Position numbers and translations under genes: made by a program. A stretch of DNA of 64,000 nucleotides from Planctomycetota bacterium (lineage in GTDB: Bacteria > Planctomycetota > MHYJ01 > JACQXL01 > JACQZI01): contig JACQZI010000027.1 in the NCBI GenBank assembly GCA_016207825.1, forward strand, positions 67,607-131,606, written 5' to 3'. The notes below the pieces were generated by a model. It was not told the origin of the DNA, made no database searches, and worked only from the letters and a program-made list of their open reading frames with translations. Below are positions 40,184 through 49,589 of the stretch, piece by piece (within the stretch, counting starts at the first letter, position 1; each line of letters starts with the position of its first letter).

Positions 40184-41245
40184 CTACTTCTTTTCCGTTC
40201 CTCCATTGGGATTTGCCTCGCTTGCTTTCTTTGGAATAGGCGGACCGGTTTTGATACTCTCAAAGAAAAACTCGTCTTCATTTCCATTAGCGGGTTTTAT
40301 TATTAAAGTTCCATATATGTAGTTGGAACCAGAGGCACGGCCGCGCCAAGTTGACGTGTCACCATTTTTGTTCTTCTGAACGGCTTCCCATTTAGTTTCA
40401 TTACGATATTTTACATTTGAATAATCTGTCGGAGCGTATCCTTGGGATGCAAACACCTTGGAACTCATCTTAGTTTCTGTAAATGTTAGCTGGTCTTTAT
40501 ATGAATTTTCTGTCGTCCAATGGTGAGCCGCAACACAAACTTTAATTACCCAAACACCATCCGGATATGATTCCCGGACAGGAGGAGTAATCTTTCTCCA
40601 TTTGTTTTCATTATAGCTCCCACATTCCCACTCAGTCGCCAAAGAATATTCATCAGGCCATCGTGTTACAGGTTTTCCCCCTGTATCTTTTCTCCAAAAA
40701 CCCAGATGATAACTCCCTATAAATGTCATCTTCCCGTCTTTTCCATAGTCAGCAGGGAAGGCGCAGAATCCGAACTTGTTTAGATTTGTGTAATCTTTAC
40801 CGTCGTTATCGTAATCCTGCCTGTAAGGAACCCCATTTTCATCCAGAGTTATGGCCATATAATAGTAACCTTGTTTTGGAATCGGTTTCTCTGGCGGCAC
40901 CCATGAATATGCTTCTCTGAGCGGTGCAAAATCAGCCTGCGCTAATTCGATATCAATATATCCATTCCTTATCGCATAATATCCTGCTACATCCGCCGTC
41001 CAAAAGTCTAATTGACCGGTACCGCTACTCGACGTACATCTAAAAGGTAAAACACTAGAAATAAACGCTTGGAATTGTTTCAGCACCGCGGCTTCGTTTC
41101 TCTCCAAAGCGGTTGGTGTAAATAACAAGATTACAATTAGCGTAGTTATAATCAATAAAGACAACAGAACCCAAAGCCGTTTTCTCCTCGGCTTAGCCGA
41201 AGTCTGTTCTGCTTGTGTATTTTTTTCTGGCAGTTCAGATACCAT
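40184..41245 (-). CDS. Membrane-anchored exported protein of unknown function
   Basis: A 353-residue protein with a short cytoplasmic, Lys/Arg-rich start and one transmembrane helix (LWVLLSLLIITTLIVILLFT, residues 28-47). It is followed by TALERNEAAVLKQFQAFISS, a pseudopilin-like helix, and a large mixed domain with KQGYYYMAITLDENGVPYRQ and NLNKFGFCAFPADYGKDGKM. This arrangement recalls DUF2950-like and prepilin-like proteins that are numerous in planctomycetes, but the match is not certain. Charged low-complexity sequence ends the protein. It follows the BamE-like lipoprotein gene (41260-41784) after 14 bases. Confidence 0.6.
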   Translation of the reverse strand: MVSELPEKNTQAEQTSAKPRRKRLWVLLSLLIITTLIVILLFTPTALERNEAAVLKQFQAFISSVLPFRCTSSSGTGQLDFWTADVAGYYAIRNGYIDIELAQADFAPLREAYSWVPPEKPIPKQGYYYMAITLDENGVPYRQDYDNDGKDYTNLNKFGFCAFPADYGKDGKMTFIGSYHLGFWRKDTGGKPVTRWPDEYSLATEWECGSYNENKWRKITPPVRESYPDGVWVIKVCVAAHHWTTENSYKDQLTFTETKMSSKVFASQGYAPTDYSNVKYRNETKWEAVQKNKNGDTSTWRGRASGSNYIYGTLIIKPANGNEDEFFFESIKTGPPIPKKASEANPNGGTEKK

Positions 41246-41259
41246 ATTAAACTTGCTTC

Positions 41260-41784
41260 TTATTCCTCGCTTATTTCGGTAAGGATGCCGTTGGTGAAAA
41301 CCACCTTAGTCGTTTGATAGGGGCTCCTTTGATAGGTCCATTCCTCGGTCGAGCCGTATTTGCTTAAGTCCGTCTTGGTGCTTACCGGCACGCCCCACGC
41401 CATCTTTACCTCAACCGGTTTCATGGTGAGAACCAGTTTTTCATTGATGATGTTTTCCACCTTCTCGTCAATATTGCGCCGGTATATCGGGTCGCGTTCG
41501 GCAAAGAGCACCCATTCCCTGACCGTTTCCCAGATATTGTCCGAAGGGCTGTATTTGCGGCGTTCGATTACTTTTTCGCCTTTGATAAAAACGATATTAT
41601 CAATATAGTTATTAACATAGAGCCAGATTTCGTATTTGGTGTACCGGATTTTCATGGTCTCCTTAGGCCTTTCCCAGCCTTTCATAATCCGGAGCTCTTC
41701 GGTCAGCATTCCGGGACGGATTTCCTGGCAGCCGATGGCAAAGAGTAAATAAGTTGATAAGAGGATAAGAAAGAAATATTTCAT
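41260..41784 (-). CDS. Lipoprotein with BamE/SmpA-like repeats
   Basis: A 174-residue lipoprotein from ATG 41784 (the frame extends to 41829 but the signal peptide starts at MKYFFLILLSTYLLFAIGC). The mature protein has two segments of the SmpA/BamE pattern, in which a MxxEExRxMKGWxRP-like helix is followed by paired strands (TKYEIWLYVNNYIDNIVFIK; STEEWTYQRSPYQTTKVVFT) and a final NGILTEISEE. BamE-type proteins bind BamD and support BamA. It may be an envelope-assembly factor or just share the fold. It precedes the 40184 gene on the same strand. Confidence 0.6.
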   Translation of the reverse strand: MKYFFLILLSTYLLFAIGCQEIRPGMLTEELRIMKGWERPKETMKIRYTKYEIWLYVNNYIDNIVFIKGEKVIERRKYSPSDNIWETVREWVLFAERDPIYRRNIDEKVENIINEKLVLTMKPVEVKMAWGVPVSTKTDLSKYGSTEEWTYQRSPYQTTKVVFTNGILTEISEE

Positions 41785-41829
41785 AAAATATAAATCTTTA
41801 GTAAGCGGATTAAGCCGATTCAGCCCCAC

Positions 41830-42009
41830 TCTTCCCGCTTCGCGGGATTCGGGGACGCCCGATTAACAATTATTACTTGAATGGGCGCAGATTTTTCTAT
41901 ATCTATTATCAGTTCAATCCATTTACTTTACTGATTCTATCATTCCCCCAGTAAAAGGCAACAAATTTTAATAGACAATCGATCCGAATAAAAGTAAAAT
42001 GACTTCTCT
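41830..42009. other. Divergent intergenic region before ispG
   Basis: No gene. It begins with the short palindrome cccgcttcgcggg and a ttcggggacgcccgat segment (about 41835-41865) of the dispersed GC-rich family, followed by about 140 AT-rich bases that should hold promoters for ispG and the opposite lipoprotein gene; no clear -35/-10 pair could be chosen. Confidence 0.4.
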
Positions 42010-43077
42010 ATGATAAAACGCCATAAAACAAGAGCAGTCTGGATTGGCAAGGTCAAAGTCGGCGGCGGCGTCCCGGTCTCCGTCCAGTCCATGACCAAGA
42101 CCAAAACCGAGGATATAAAATCCACGGTCCGCCAAATCCGCGAACTCGAGGATTTGGGATGCCAGATTATACGCCTGGCAATCCCGCGGATGAGCTCGGC
42201 GCAGGCGATTTCCAAGATAAAGAAACAAATTCATATACCGATAGAGGCGGATATACATTTTAATCCGGAACTGGCTTTGGAAGTAATAAAGCAGGGGGTG
42301 AATTCCGTCCGCCTGAATCCGGGAAATACCACAAACAAAGATGCGATAAGGGAAGTGGTGGCTCAAGCCAAGAAGCGGGAAATACCGATTCGGGTAGGGC
42401 TTAATTCCGGTTCGGTGTGGGGTTATAAGGGTAAAACGGGTAACACGATGGAGCAAAAACTGGTAGCCTGCGCGATAGAATTCAGCCGGTTCCTGGAATC
42501 GCTCAAGTTCCGTGATATCATGGTATCATTAAAGGCGTCCGATGTCGTTTCCACGATTAACGCCTATAGATTAATCGCCCAGAAAACTGATTATCCCTTA
42601 CATCTTGGCGTGACCGCGGCCGGGCCGTTAAACAGTTCGATAATAAAATCCGCAATCGGAATCGGCTCGCTCCTGGCGGACGGCATCGGAGATACGATAA
42701 GGGTTTCGATAACCGGCACGCCGCATGACGAGGTGCGCATTGGCCATGAGATTTTGGAATCGCTCGGGTTAGCCAAAAGGCGTAAACCGGAAATAATCGC
42801 CTGCCCGACCTGCGGCAGATGCGAGATTGATATTGTGAAAATTGTGAAGCAAGTGGAATCACTAATCAAAAATCCGAAATCCGAAATCCGAAATCCGAAA
42901 TTAAAGATTGCGATAATGGGATGTGTGGTAAACGGTCCGGGCGAGGCCAGGGAGGCGGATATCGGAATCGCCGGAGGAAAGGATTTCGCTTTCCTCTTCA
43001 AGCATGGCAAGAGAATACGCAAAGTCCCAAGCGGAAAAATCGTCCCGGAATTTATAAAAGAAATAAAGAAATTATAA
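42010..43077 (+). CDS. ispG: 4-hydroxy-3-methylbut-2-enyl diphosphate synthase
   Basis: A 355-residue IspG/GcpE of the non-mevalonate isoprenoid pathway; it converts MEcPP to HMBPP with a [4Fe-4S] cluster. The N-terminal barrel has VSVQSMTKTKTEDIKSTVRQ and ADIHFNPELALEVIKQGVNS; the cluster domain has IIACPTCGRCEIDI and IMGCVVNGPGEAREADIG, giving the three ligand cysteines and the Glu. Residues about 288-296 (NPKSEIRNPK) are encoded by a four-copy 7-base tandem repeat that lies between the two cluster motifs and lengthens a linker. Start ATG 42010. Confidence 0.94.
   Translation: MIKRHKTRAVWIGKVKVGGGVPVSVQSMTKTKTEDIKSTVRQIRELEDLGCQIIRLAIPRMSSAQAISKIKKQIHIPIEADIHFNPELALEVIKQGVNSVRLNPGNTTNKDAIREVVAQAKKREIPIRVGLNSGSVWGYKGKTGNTMEQKLVACAIEFSRFLESLKFRDIMVSLKASDVVSTINAYRLIAQKTDYPLHLGVTAAGPLNSSIIKSAIGIGSLLADGIGDTIRVSITGTPHDEVRIGHEILESLGLAKRRKPEIIACPTCGRCEIDIVKIVKQVESLIKNPKSEIRNPKLKIAIMGCVVNGPGEAREADIGIAGGKDFAFLFKHGKRIRKVPSGKIVPEFIKEIKKL
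42872..42899 (+). repeat. ATCCGAA x4 tandem repeat inside ispG
   Basis: Four exact copies of the heptamer ATCCGAA. A change of one copy would shift the ispG frame, so copy number is under selection or the repeat is recent. Related attcgca/gaattc repeats occur at 58660-58690. Confidence 0.85.
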
Positions 43078-43120
43078 CTCTTAAACTTTTAAACCCTTGA
43101 ACTTTTAAACCAAGGAGCTT

Positions 43121-45094
43121 ATGTCCCAGCGCAGAATTACTGCCATACTAATTGTCATCTTCCTGCTTTTCGGCTTACTGGAGGTGAAATTGTTTTCTCT
43201 CCAAATACTTAACGGTTCGTATTACAAGGTGGAAGCGCAGAAACGGAGCATGCGGATAGAATTGATTCCGGCATTACGCGGAAAGATTCTTGACCGTAAT
43301 GGCAAAATATTAGCAGAGGATAAAACCGCTTTTGATATGTATATTGTCCCGGCGCAGATTAATAAGAAGCCGGATACGATTCCGGCGTTGGCAAAAGTGC
43401 TGGGGGTGAAGAAAGAGGATGTAGAAAAGAAGTTCAAAGATATCATAAACCAGATTAACCGTAAGGCGGAAGGCAAAACCGAACGCGAAGCCAAGAAAAT
43501 CATCACGCGAGAGATGCGCGGTTCTTATAAAATCTGGGTGAATGTCAGCCTGGATACGGTGGTGGAGATAGAAGCCAATCCAACGCGCTATCCGGGAGTC
43601 TTTGTCGAGGAAAAAGTCAAGCGAGCTTATCTTTATGACGACCTGGCATGCCATATCATCGGCTATATGGGGCAGATTTCCTCAGAAGAGTACCAGTATC
43701 TGAAGAAAAAGGATTATTTCGTCCAGCACATGAACCCGATGGTGGATGATACCACCTGCCAGATACTGGAGGATAAGGGCGAGTTTATTGCCAAGCAGTT
43801 CGGCAGGTTCGGAGTGGAGAAAAGCTTTCAGGAAGAGCTTACCGGTGTAGACGGCGTGCGCACGGTGGAGATGGATTTTATCAACCGGGTGGAAAAAGAA
43901 CTCAGCCGTTTCCCTCCGACCGATGGGAAGGATATTTACCTGACGATAGATGCAGGCTTGCAGAAACAGATAGAAACGCTTCTTAAGGATAAAGTGGGCA
44001 ATACCAAAGCCGGCTCAGTTATCGTGATGGACGTTACCAACGGAGAAATCCTGGCAATGGCGAGTGCGCCCGGATTTAATCCGAATCTTTTGCAGAGCCC
44101 GGTTTCCAAGGAAACAGTCGATTATATTTTCCACCATCCCAAACAGCCGCTTTTTAACCGGGTGATTGCCGGGCAATACGCGCCGGGCTCGCTTTTTAAG
44201 ATTGTCACGGCGACGGCTGGGTTGCAGGAAAACAAGATAAGCAGTTCCACTTATTTTAATTGTGACGGGTATTATTCGAGAAGCTCCAAACACTTCAAGT
44301 GCTGGATAGCCGAGCATAACCGTGAGCACGGTTCTATGAATGTGGTAAGCGGGCTCCAGCATTCCTGCAACGTGTTTTTCTTTAATACGGGCAGGGTTAC
44401 CGGAGAGGAAAACATCCTCGGCTGGGCGGCCCGTTACGGCTACGGCAAGAAGAGCGGCATTGACCTTAAAGGCGAGGTGGAAGGATTGCTCCCTTCTCCG
44501 GAACAAAAACTGCATCGATATAAGCAAAAATGGGCCGTAGCCGATACACTTAATATATCCATTGGACAGGGTGATTTAATGGTAACGCCGATACAGGTCG
44601 TGCGGATGATGGCGGCGGTTGCCAACGATGGGCTTCTTTTGACTCCGCGTATCATAAAGAATGATGTTAAATCGTTATTCCTATCCGAGCCATCCGGCGA
44701 AATAACCCAGCAGAGGGGGGAAGAGCTTAATATTTCAAACGAAGCGCTTTCTTTGATAAGGCGGGGTTTATATGAAGTGGTCCATTCACCAGGCGGAACG
44801 GCAAACGGCCTGGGATTGAATGCGTTTCCGGTTGCCGGAAAGACAAGCACCGCGGAAACAGGGACCGCGACGATAGAGCGTTTGCCGCACGCCTGGTTTA
44901 CCGGTTTTGCGCCCTACGACCCTTCAGATTCCTCAGGACGAACCGGCAAGCCGCGCTTTGCCTTTGTGGTAATGATTGAACAGGGCGGAAAAGGAAGCGC
45001 GACCTCGGTGCCCATTACCGCCGGTTTTATGGAGACCGCTTTGAACGTTGTCGGAGTGGAAACTTCCTCCGAAAAAGAGAAGGATGAGGAATAG
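43121..45094 (+). CDS. mrdA: Penicillin-binding protein 2 (peptidoglycan transpeptidase)
   Basis: A 657-residue class B PBP. One N-terminal transmembrane helix (ITAILIVIFLLFGLLEVKLF), the pedestal with ALRGKILDRNGKILAEDKTA, and a transpeptidase domain with the nucleophile motif GSLFK (about residue 357, SxxK), the SCN triad (QHSCNVFFFNTG) and KTSTAETGT as the KTG-type motif (KTS here). It cross-links peptidoglycan in the elongasome. It is followed by rodA, as usual. That the organism has mrdA-rodA means it builds a conventional wall, which many but not all planctomycetes do. Confidence 0.94.
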   Translation: MSQRRITAILIVIFLLFGLLEVKLFSLQILNGSYYKVEAQKRSMRIELIPALRGKILDRNGKILAEDKTAFDMYIVPAQINKKPDTIPALAKVLGVKKEDVEKKFKDIINQINRKAEGKTEREAKKIITREMRGSYKIWVNVSLDTVVEIEANPTRYPGVFVEEKVKRAYLYDDLACHIIGYMGQISSEEYQYLKKKDYFVQHMNPMVDDTTCQILEDKGEFIAKQFGRFGVEKSFQEELTGVDGVRTVEMDFINRVEKELSRFPPTDGKDIYLTIDAGLQKQIETLLKDKVGNTKAGSVIVMDVTNGEILAMASAPGFNPNLLQSPVSKETVDYIFHHPKQPLFNRVIAGQYAPGSLFKIVTATAGLQENKISSSTYFNCDGYYSRSSKHFKCWIAEHNREHGSMNVVSGLQHSCNVFFFNTGRVTGEENILGWAARYGYGKKSGIDLKGEVEGLLPSPEQKLHRYKQKWAVADTLNISIGQGDLMVTPIQVVRMMAAVANDGLLLTPRIIKNDVKSLFLSEPSGEITQQRGEELNISNEALSLIRRGLYEVVHSPGGTANGLGLNAFPVAGKTSTAETGTATIERLPHAWFTGFAPYDPSDSSGRTGKPRFAFVVMIEQGGKGSATSVPITAGFMETALNVVGVETSSEKEKDEE

Positions 45095-45113
45095 AATACT
45101 AGATAACCGGGGG

Positions 45114-45133
45114 ATCCCGACCGAAGTCGGGAT
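45114..45133. repeat. Short palindrome between mrdA and rodA
   Basis: atcccgac-cgaa-gtcgggat, a perfect 8-bp stem of the TCCCGA/TCGGGA class seen also at 55332-55354. No T-tract follows, so mrdA and rodA may still be co-transcribed. Confidence 0.5.
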
Positions 45134-45179
45134 AATCTGGTATTCTGATTCTCTGATGTTCTGATATACTGTAAAACAT

Positions 45180-46301
45180 ATGCCGCGCAGTTTAAATTCA
45201 GTCGTAATCATCCCGATGCTTCTACTTACATTAATAGGCATCATCGCCATCTGGAGCGCCGCGCCGGATGTTTCTGATAAGTTAACCGGCCTGTCCAGAA
45301 TATTTGCCAATCAGGCGGTTAAGCAGATTGCTTTTACGCTCGTTGCGCTTCTAGCTTTCGGGATAATACTTCTGGTCAACTATTATAAACTGAAGGATTA
45401 TACTTATGCGTTATACATCGGACTTTTGGTTTTGATTTTATTGCTGATAGCCTGGGGCCGGGTATCGCACGGAGCCCGTCGCTGGTTCCAGCTGGGGCCT
45501 TTTGCTTTGCAGCCATCAGAATTTATGAAAATCGTGCTGGTTCTTATGCTTGCCCGGATAATGATGCATAAGCGCAATGTCGAACGCTTCAGGGATTTAT
45601 TTGTCCCTTTGATTGTTACGCTCATTCCTTTCGGACTGGTTTTTCTCCAGCCCAGTTTAGGGACGGCCCTTTTGTTTCTGCCTACATTTGTCGTGATGGT
45701 TTTTGTTTCAGGAACGCCTGCCAGGAATATTATTATTATGTTTGTCGTTATCGCAATTATTGCCCCGATAGGGTATTTCTTTGTGCTTAAGGATTACCAG
45801 CGTTACCGTTTGCTCGGATTTCTTACCCCATCAACGATACCTTCGAGCGAAGGTTTCCAGTTGATTCAATCCAAAGTGGCAGTTGGCTCGGGAAGCATCA
45901 TCGGGCGCGGATGGGGAGAAGGTGATTCTTCCGGTTCACTCTTCGTTCCGGAACGGCATAATGATTTTATCTTTACCACCATAAGCGAGGAATGGGGCTT
46001 CGTCGGGAGCTCGCTGGTGATTGTTTTATACCTGATAATGTATCTGGGGGCGGTTTTTATCGCTTATAATACCAGGGAGCCTTTCGGGCGGCTTGCTATA
46101 CTCGGTTTGGTCACCTATTTAACGGCGCAGACTTTTATCAATATCGGAATGACGATAGGGTTTGCGCCGATTACGGGCTTGCCCATGCCTTTCGTCAGTT
46201 ACGGAGGTTCTTCGCTTCTTTCTTCTTATATTGCCATGGGATTGATTGTCAATATCGGGGTGAACCAGCTTCCTTCATTTGCCTCAAGGGATTTTGAATA
46301 A
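45180..46301 (+). CDS. rodA: Rod shape-determining protein RodA
   Basis: A 373-residue SEDS glycosyltransferase with about ten transmembrane helices. LGPFALQPSEFMKIVLVLMLA, FLQPSLGTALLFLPTFVVMV, and PERHNDFIFTTISEEWGFVG and GLPMPFVSYGGSSLLSSYIA near the C-terminus are SEDS family signatures; the conserved Asp of the active site is in ERHNDFIF or nearby. It polymerises glycan strands together with PBP2 (upstream gene). ATG at 45180; no strong ribosome-binding site. Confidence 0.94.
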   Translation: MPRSLNSVVIIPMLLLTLIGIIAIWSAAPDVSDKLTGLSRIFANQAVKQIAFTLVALLAFGIILLVNYYKLKDYTYALYIGLLVLILLLIAWGRVSHGARRWFQLGPFALQPSEFMKIVLVLMLARIMMHKRNVERFRDLFVPLIVTLIPFGLVFLQPSLGTALLFLPTFVVMVFVSGTPARNIIIMFVVIAIIAPIGYFFVLKDYQRYRLLGFLTPSTIPSSEGFQLIQSKVAVGSGSIIGRGWGEGDSSGSLFVPERHNDFIFTTISEEWGFVGSSLVIVLYLIMYLGAVFIAYNTREPFGRLAILGLVTYLTAQTFINIGMTIGFAPITGLPMPFVSYGGSSLLSSYIAMGLIVNIGVNQLPSFASRDFE

Positions 46302-46312
46302 AGCCGGGTTGG

Positions 46313-47536
46313 TTACTCGTATCTTAAAGCTTCTATAGGATTAAGCCGGGATGCCCTCCATGCCGGGAAAAAACCGAAGAATATCCCGACTGCTGCAGAG
46401 AAAACAAAAGCCAGGACAGCCGATTGCGCCGAAACCAGGACGGGCCAGCCGTTGGAATTAGCGATGATTTGCGCTGCAGTGCCGCCAAGGATTATCCCGA
46501 AAATGCCCCCAATTCCGGCCAGGACCATGGCTTCCACCAGGAATTGTAATAAGATATCCTTGCTGCGTGCGCCGACTGCCATGCGCAGCCCGATTTCGCG
46601 CGTCCGTTCCGTAACCGAGACGAGCATGATATTCATGATGCCGATTCCGCCGACAATCAGTGAAATAGAGGCGATTACCGCCAAAAGGAGTGTCATCAGG
46701 GTTGAAGTGCTGGTGATAGCCTCGGTTATTTCTGCCGTATCAACGATGCTGAAATCGTCGTCGGTTCCTTCTCCCAGTTTGTGGCGTTGCCGTAAAATGG
46801 ATGTAATATCGGCTTTAGCAGGCTCGATTGTTTTTATCGAGGTGGCGCTGACCAGGAGCTGGTTGACGCTGTTAAAAGAACCTCTCTGTAGAAAGCGGCT
46901 GACCGATGACCAGGGGGCGATGATTACATCATCCTGGTCCTGCCCGAAAGCGGCGCTTCCTTTCTTTTCCATCAAGCCTATTATCCTGAAAGGCATATTT
47001 CTGATGCGGATTGTTTTTCCGACAGGCGATTCCGTATTGAATAATTCCTTGGCGACCGTCGCGCCGACAACGCATACTTTAGAAGCGGCTTTGACATCCG
47101 AATCGGTAAAAAAGGCGCCTTCTTTTACCTGCCAATTCCTTACTTCCAGATAACTCGGAGAGACGCCGCTCACGCTGACGCCCCAGTTTTTATCCTGATA
47201 AATTGCCTGGCCGCCTGCCCGGACCATGGGAGAGACCGCTTTGACGTAAGGGCATTCATTCATAATCGCATCGGCATCCTGCGCTGTCAGCGTGGAGCGG
47301 GTGCCGGCGCCGAAGTGGAATCCTCCGGAAGAGGCGCTGCCCGGAAATATCATCAGGATGTTATCGCCCATGCTGCTGATTTGTTCTTCTATCATCACGG
47401 TGGCTCCCTGGCCGACCGCCACCACTGCAATTACCGCGGCAATGCCGATGATGATGCCCAGCATGGTCAGGATAGAGCGGACTTTGTTCCTTATCAGCGC
47501 CCGCAGGGCGACTTTTAATGTAAGAAATAAGCTCAT
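46313..47536 (-). CDS. MacB-type ABC transporter permease
   Basis: A 407-residue permease of the FtsX/MacB class: one N-terminal transmembrane helix (RSILTMLGIIIGIAAVIAVV), a periplasmic MacB-type domain (about 50-270) with VKAVSPMVRAGGQAIYQDKN and IIGLMEKKGSAAFGQDQDDV, then three C-terminal helices with SISLIVGGIGIMNIMLVSVT, ERTREIGLRMAVGARSKDIL and ALRYE. It is the mechanotransmission subunit of a tripartite efflux or lipoprotein transport system and lies last in the operon with ATPase, adaptor and TolC genes. The ATPase is separate, unlike E. coli MacB. Confidence 0.9.
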   Translation of the reverse strand: MSLFLTLKVALRALIRNKVRSILTMLGIIIGIAAVIAVVAVGQGATVMIEEQISSMGDNILMIFPGSASSGGFHFGAGTRSTLTAQDADAIMNECPYVKAVSPMVRAGGQAIYQDKNWGVSVSGVSPSYLEVRNWQVKEGAFFTDSDVKAASKVCVVGATVAKELFNTESPVGKTIRIRNMPFRIIGLMEKKGSAAFGQDQDDVIIAPWSSVSRFLQRGSFNSVNQLLVSATSIKTIEPAKADITSILRQRHKLGEGTDDDFSIVDTAEITEAITSTSTLMTLLLAVIASISLIVGGIGIMNIMLVSVTERTREIGLRMAVGARSKDILLQFLVEAMVLAGIGGIFGIILGGTAAQIIANSNGWPVLVSAQSAVLAFVFSAAVGIFFGFFPAWRASRLNPIEALRYE

Positions 47537-47540
47537 ATTG

Positions 47541-48227
47541 TTAATTTGGGACGATTTGCCCGTCCCTTATATGTATCAGCCTTTTAGCGTATTTGGCAAT
47601 ATCGTGTTCGTGGGTAATAAGAATTATCGTGATGCCTTCCTTGTTAAACTGGTTAAAGACATCCATTATTTCTTCGCTTGATTTGGTATCGAGGTTTCCT
47701 GTCGGCTCGTCAGCCAGGATAATCGGCGGTTGGTTAATCAAGGCGCGGGCGATTGCCACCCTTTGCTGCTGCCCCCCGGAAAGCTGGCTGGGGTGATGGT
47801 ATATTCTATCGCTGAGGCCTAAGCGCTTCAGCATATTTATGGCTTTCTCTTTTTTCTGTCGCCCGGAAAGGGCGTCACCATTTTCTCCCAGGCTGTAAAA
47901 CAAAGGCAATTCCACATTTTCCAGGGCGGTGGTGCGCGGCAGGAGATTAAAGCTCTGGAAGACAAAGCCGATTTTCTTATTACGTATTTGAGCCAGGGCG
48001 TTGCGGTTTAAGCCGGTCACTTCTTTATCTTCCAGTAAATACTGCCCGTCGGTGGGCTGGTCCAGGAATCCGATAATATTCATAAGTGTGGTTTTCCCTG
48101 AACCGGAAGCGCCCATGACAGCGACGAATTCACCTTTATCAATATTAAGCGAAACGCCCCTTAAAGCGGGGATTTCTATCTCGCCAACCTTGTAAGTTTT
48201 AGTTATACGGTTAAGAGTAATAAGCAT
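47541..48227 (-). CDS. ABC transporter ATP-binding protein (MacB/LolD type)
   Basis: A 228-residue ATPase: Walker [11 protein letters not shown]-loop [20 protein letters not shown], signature [20 protein letters not shown], Walker [12 protein letters not shown] and the H-loop ILITHEHD are all intact. The sequence is of the MacB/LolD/FtsE group, with the typical ENVELPL segment. It powers the permease at 46313, whose gene follows five bases later. Together with the adaptor and TolC it should form an ABC efflux assembly spanning both membranes. Confidence 0.92.
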   Translation of the reverse strand: MLITLNRITKTYKVGEIEIPALRGVSLNIDKGEFVAVMGASGSGKTTLMNIIGFLDQPTDGQYLLEDKEVTGLNRNALAQIRNKKIGFVFQSFNLLPRTTALENVELPLFYSLGENGDALSGRQKKEKAINMLKRLGLSDRIYHHPSQLSGGQQQRVAIARALINQPPIILADEPTGNLDTKSSEEIMDVFNQFNKEGITIILITHEHDIAKYAKRLIHIRDGQIVPN

Positions 48228-48230
48228 AAT

Positions 48231-49589
48231 TTAACGCCTGCGCCCCGGACTGGGCATAAAAGGGTTGGTTTTTGTCGTTGTTTCCGTCGTGTCTGTAATT
48301 CCGGTGACGATTTCCATCCCGTCAGAGACCTCCCCTTTTATTATTTCCGTGAAAGAGCCGTCTGAAATACCGGTTATTATGGGGATGGATTTTAGGAGCT
48401 TTTTGTCTGTCAGGACCCAGAGCTTGCTTTTTTGCATTCCTGTTTTTGACATGGAACTTCTTCTGCCAGGGCCGTGGTCGCTTGAGAAGCCCGGCCTTTC
48501 GCGCCTCATGGAAGATCTTGTCCTTGAAGAATCCGTTCCAGATATGCTTGAAGGTCCCCGTTCTCCCGGAAGGGCCGGAAATTCAGCTTCAGCGGTTTTG
48601 GAGATTGAATCCGTTTCCGCAACAAGGCTTTCATCCGGAATAAAGCGCAGGGCGGAGTTGGGGACTTTGAATACATCCATGCGGCGTTCTACTTCAATGG
48701 TGAGGTTGGCGGTCATGCCAGGAAATAATTTTTCATCCGGGTTTTCGGCGCTGATAATAACCGTATAGGTTACCACGTTGGAAACCGATGTGGCGGAAAG
48801 CCTTACCTGGGTTACCACACCGAAAAACTCTATGTCCGGGTAAGCGTCTACGGTGAATTTTACCGGCTGCCTTTCTTTTATTTGCCCGATATCGGATTCG
48901 GGAATGTTTGCCTGTATTTGTATTTGTTTTAAATCCGTGGCGATAATGAAAATCATCTGGGCAGACGTGCTACCTACCACCATTTGTCCTTCATCCACAT
49001 TGCGTGATATGACTATCCCGTCCACCGGGGATTTTATCGTTGTATATGCCAGGTCTACTTCCGAAGATTGCAAAGCTGATCTGCTTTGGTCGACCGAAGC
49101 CAGAGAGACTTTAAGCTGTGCGGAAATGGAATCGTAATTTGCAATCGCCGCGTCTAATTCAGATGTGGAAATCAAATCGCGCTCGGCGAGTTTTTTGGAG
49201 CGGGTAAGTTCGTTTTGCGCCTGCAATAAGCTGGCACGGACGCGTTCCACATCGGCTTCACTGCGGATTAAATTAGCTTTGCTTTGGGCGACCTTTGTTT
49301 CATAAACCGCCGGGTCTATCTGGGCGACGATTTGCCCTTCGGTTACCTTGGAATTATAATCGGCATATAGTTTGAGAATCGGGCCTGTTACCTGGGTGCC
49401 GACCTGGACCTGTTTTAAGGGTTTTACTTCGCCCGTAGCACCGACAGTTTGAATGACGTTCCCTTTTTCAACCGTGGCGGTTCGGAAGCTTGTCGAGCCG
49501 GCGTCTTTTCTGAAGAGTTTCAATCCTGCCCAGCTCAAGAAGGCGATTACAACGATGATAATAAGAAGCTTAAGTTTTTTCATGATCAT
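48231..49589 (-). CDS. MacA-like periplasmic adaptor protein
   Basis: A 452-residue membrane-fusion protein. The start codon overlaps the TolC stop in an ATGA. One N-terminal helix (LKLLIIIVVIAFLSWAGLKL) is followed by the lipoyl half-motif VGTQVTGPILKLYADYNSKV, a coiled coil (about 85-180; SKANLIRSEADVERVRASLL), the second lipoyl part SPVDGIVISRNVDEGQMVVG and beta-barrel strands. Residues about 330-400 form a Ser/Arg/Pro-rich insertion absent from ordinary MacA. It links the MacB-type transporter to TolC. Confidence 0.9.
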   Translation of the reverse strand: MIMKKLKLLIIIVVIAFLSWAGLKLFRKDAGSTSFRTATVEKGNVIQTVGATGEVKPLKQVQVGTQVTGPILKLYADYNSKVTEGQIVAQIDPAVYETKVAQSKANLIRSEADVERVRASLLQAQNELTRSKKLAERDLISTSELDAAIANYDSISAQLKVSLASVDQSRSALQSSEVDLAYTTIKSPVDGIVISRNVDEGQMVVGSTSAQMIFIIATDLKQIQIQANIPESDIGQIKERQPVKFTVDAYPDIEFFGVVTQVRLSATSVSNVVTYTVIISAENPDEKLFPGMTANLTIEVERRMDVFKVPNSALRFIPDESLVAETDSISKTAEAEFPALPGERGPSSISGTDSSRTRSSMRRERPGFSSDHGPGRRSSMSKTGMQKSKLWVLTDKKLLKSIPIITGISDGSFTEIIKGEVSDGMEIVTGITDTTETTTKTNPFMPSPGRRR

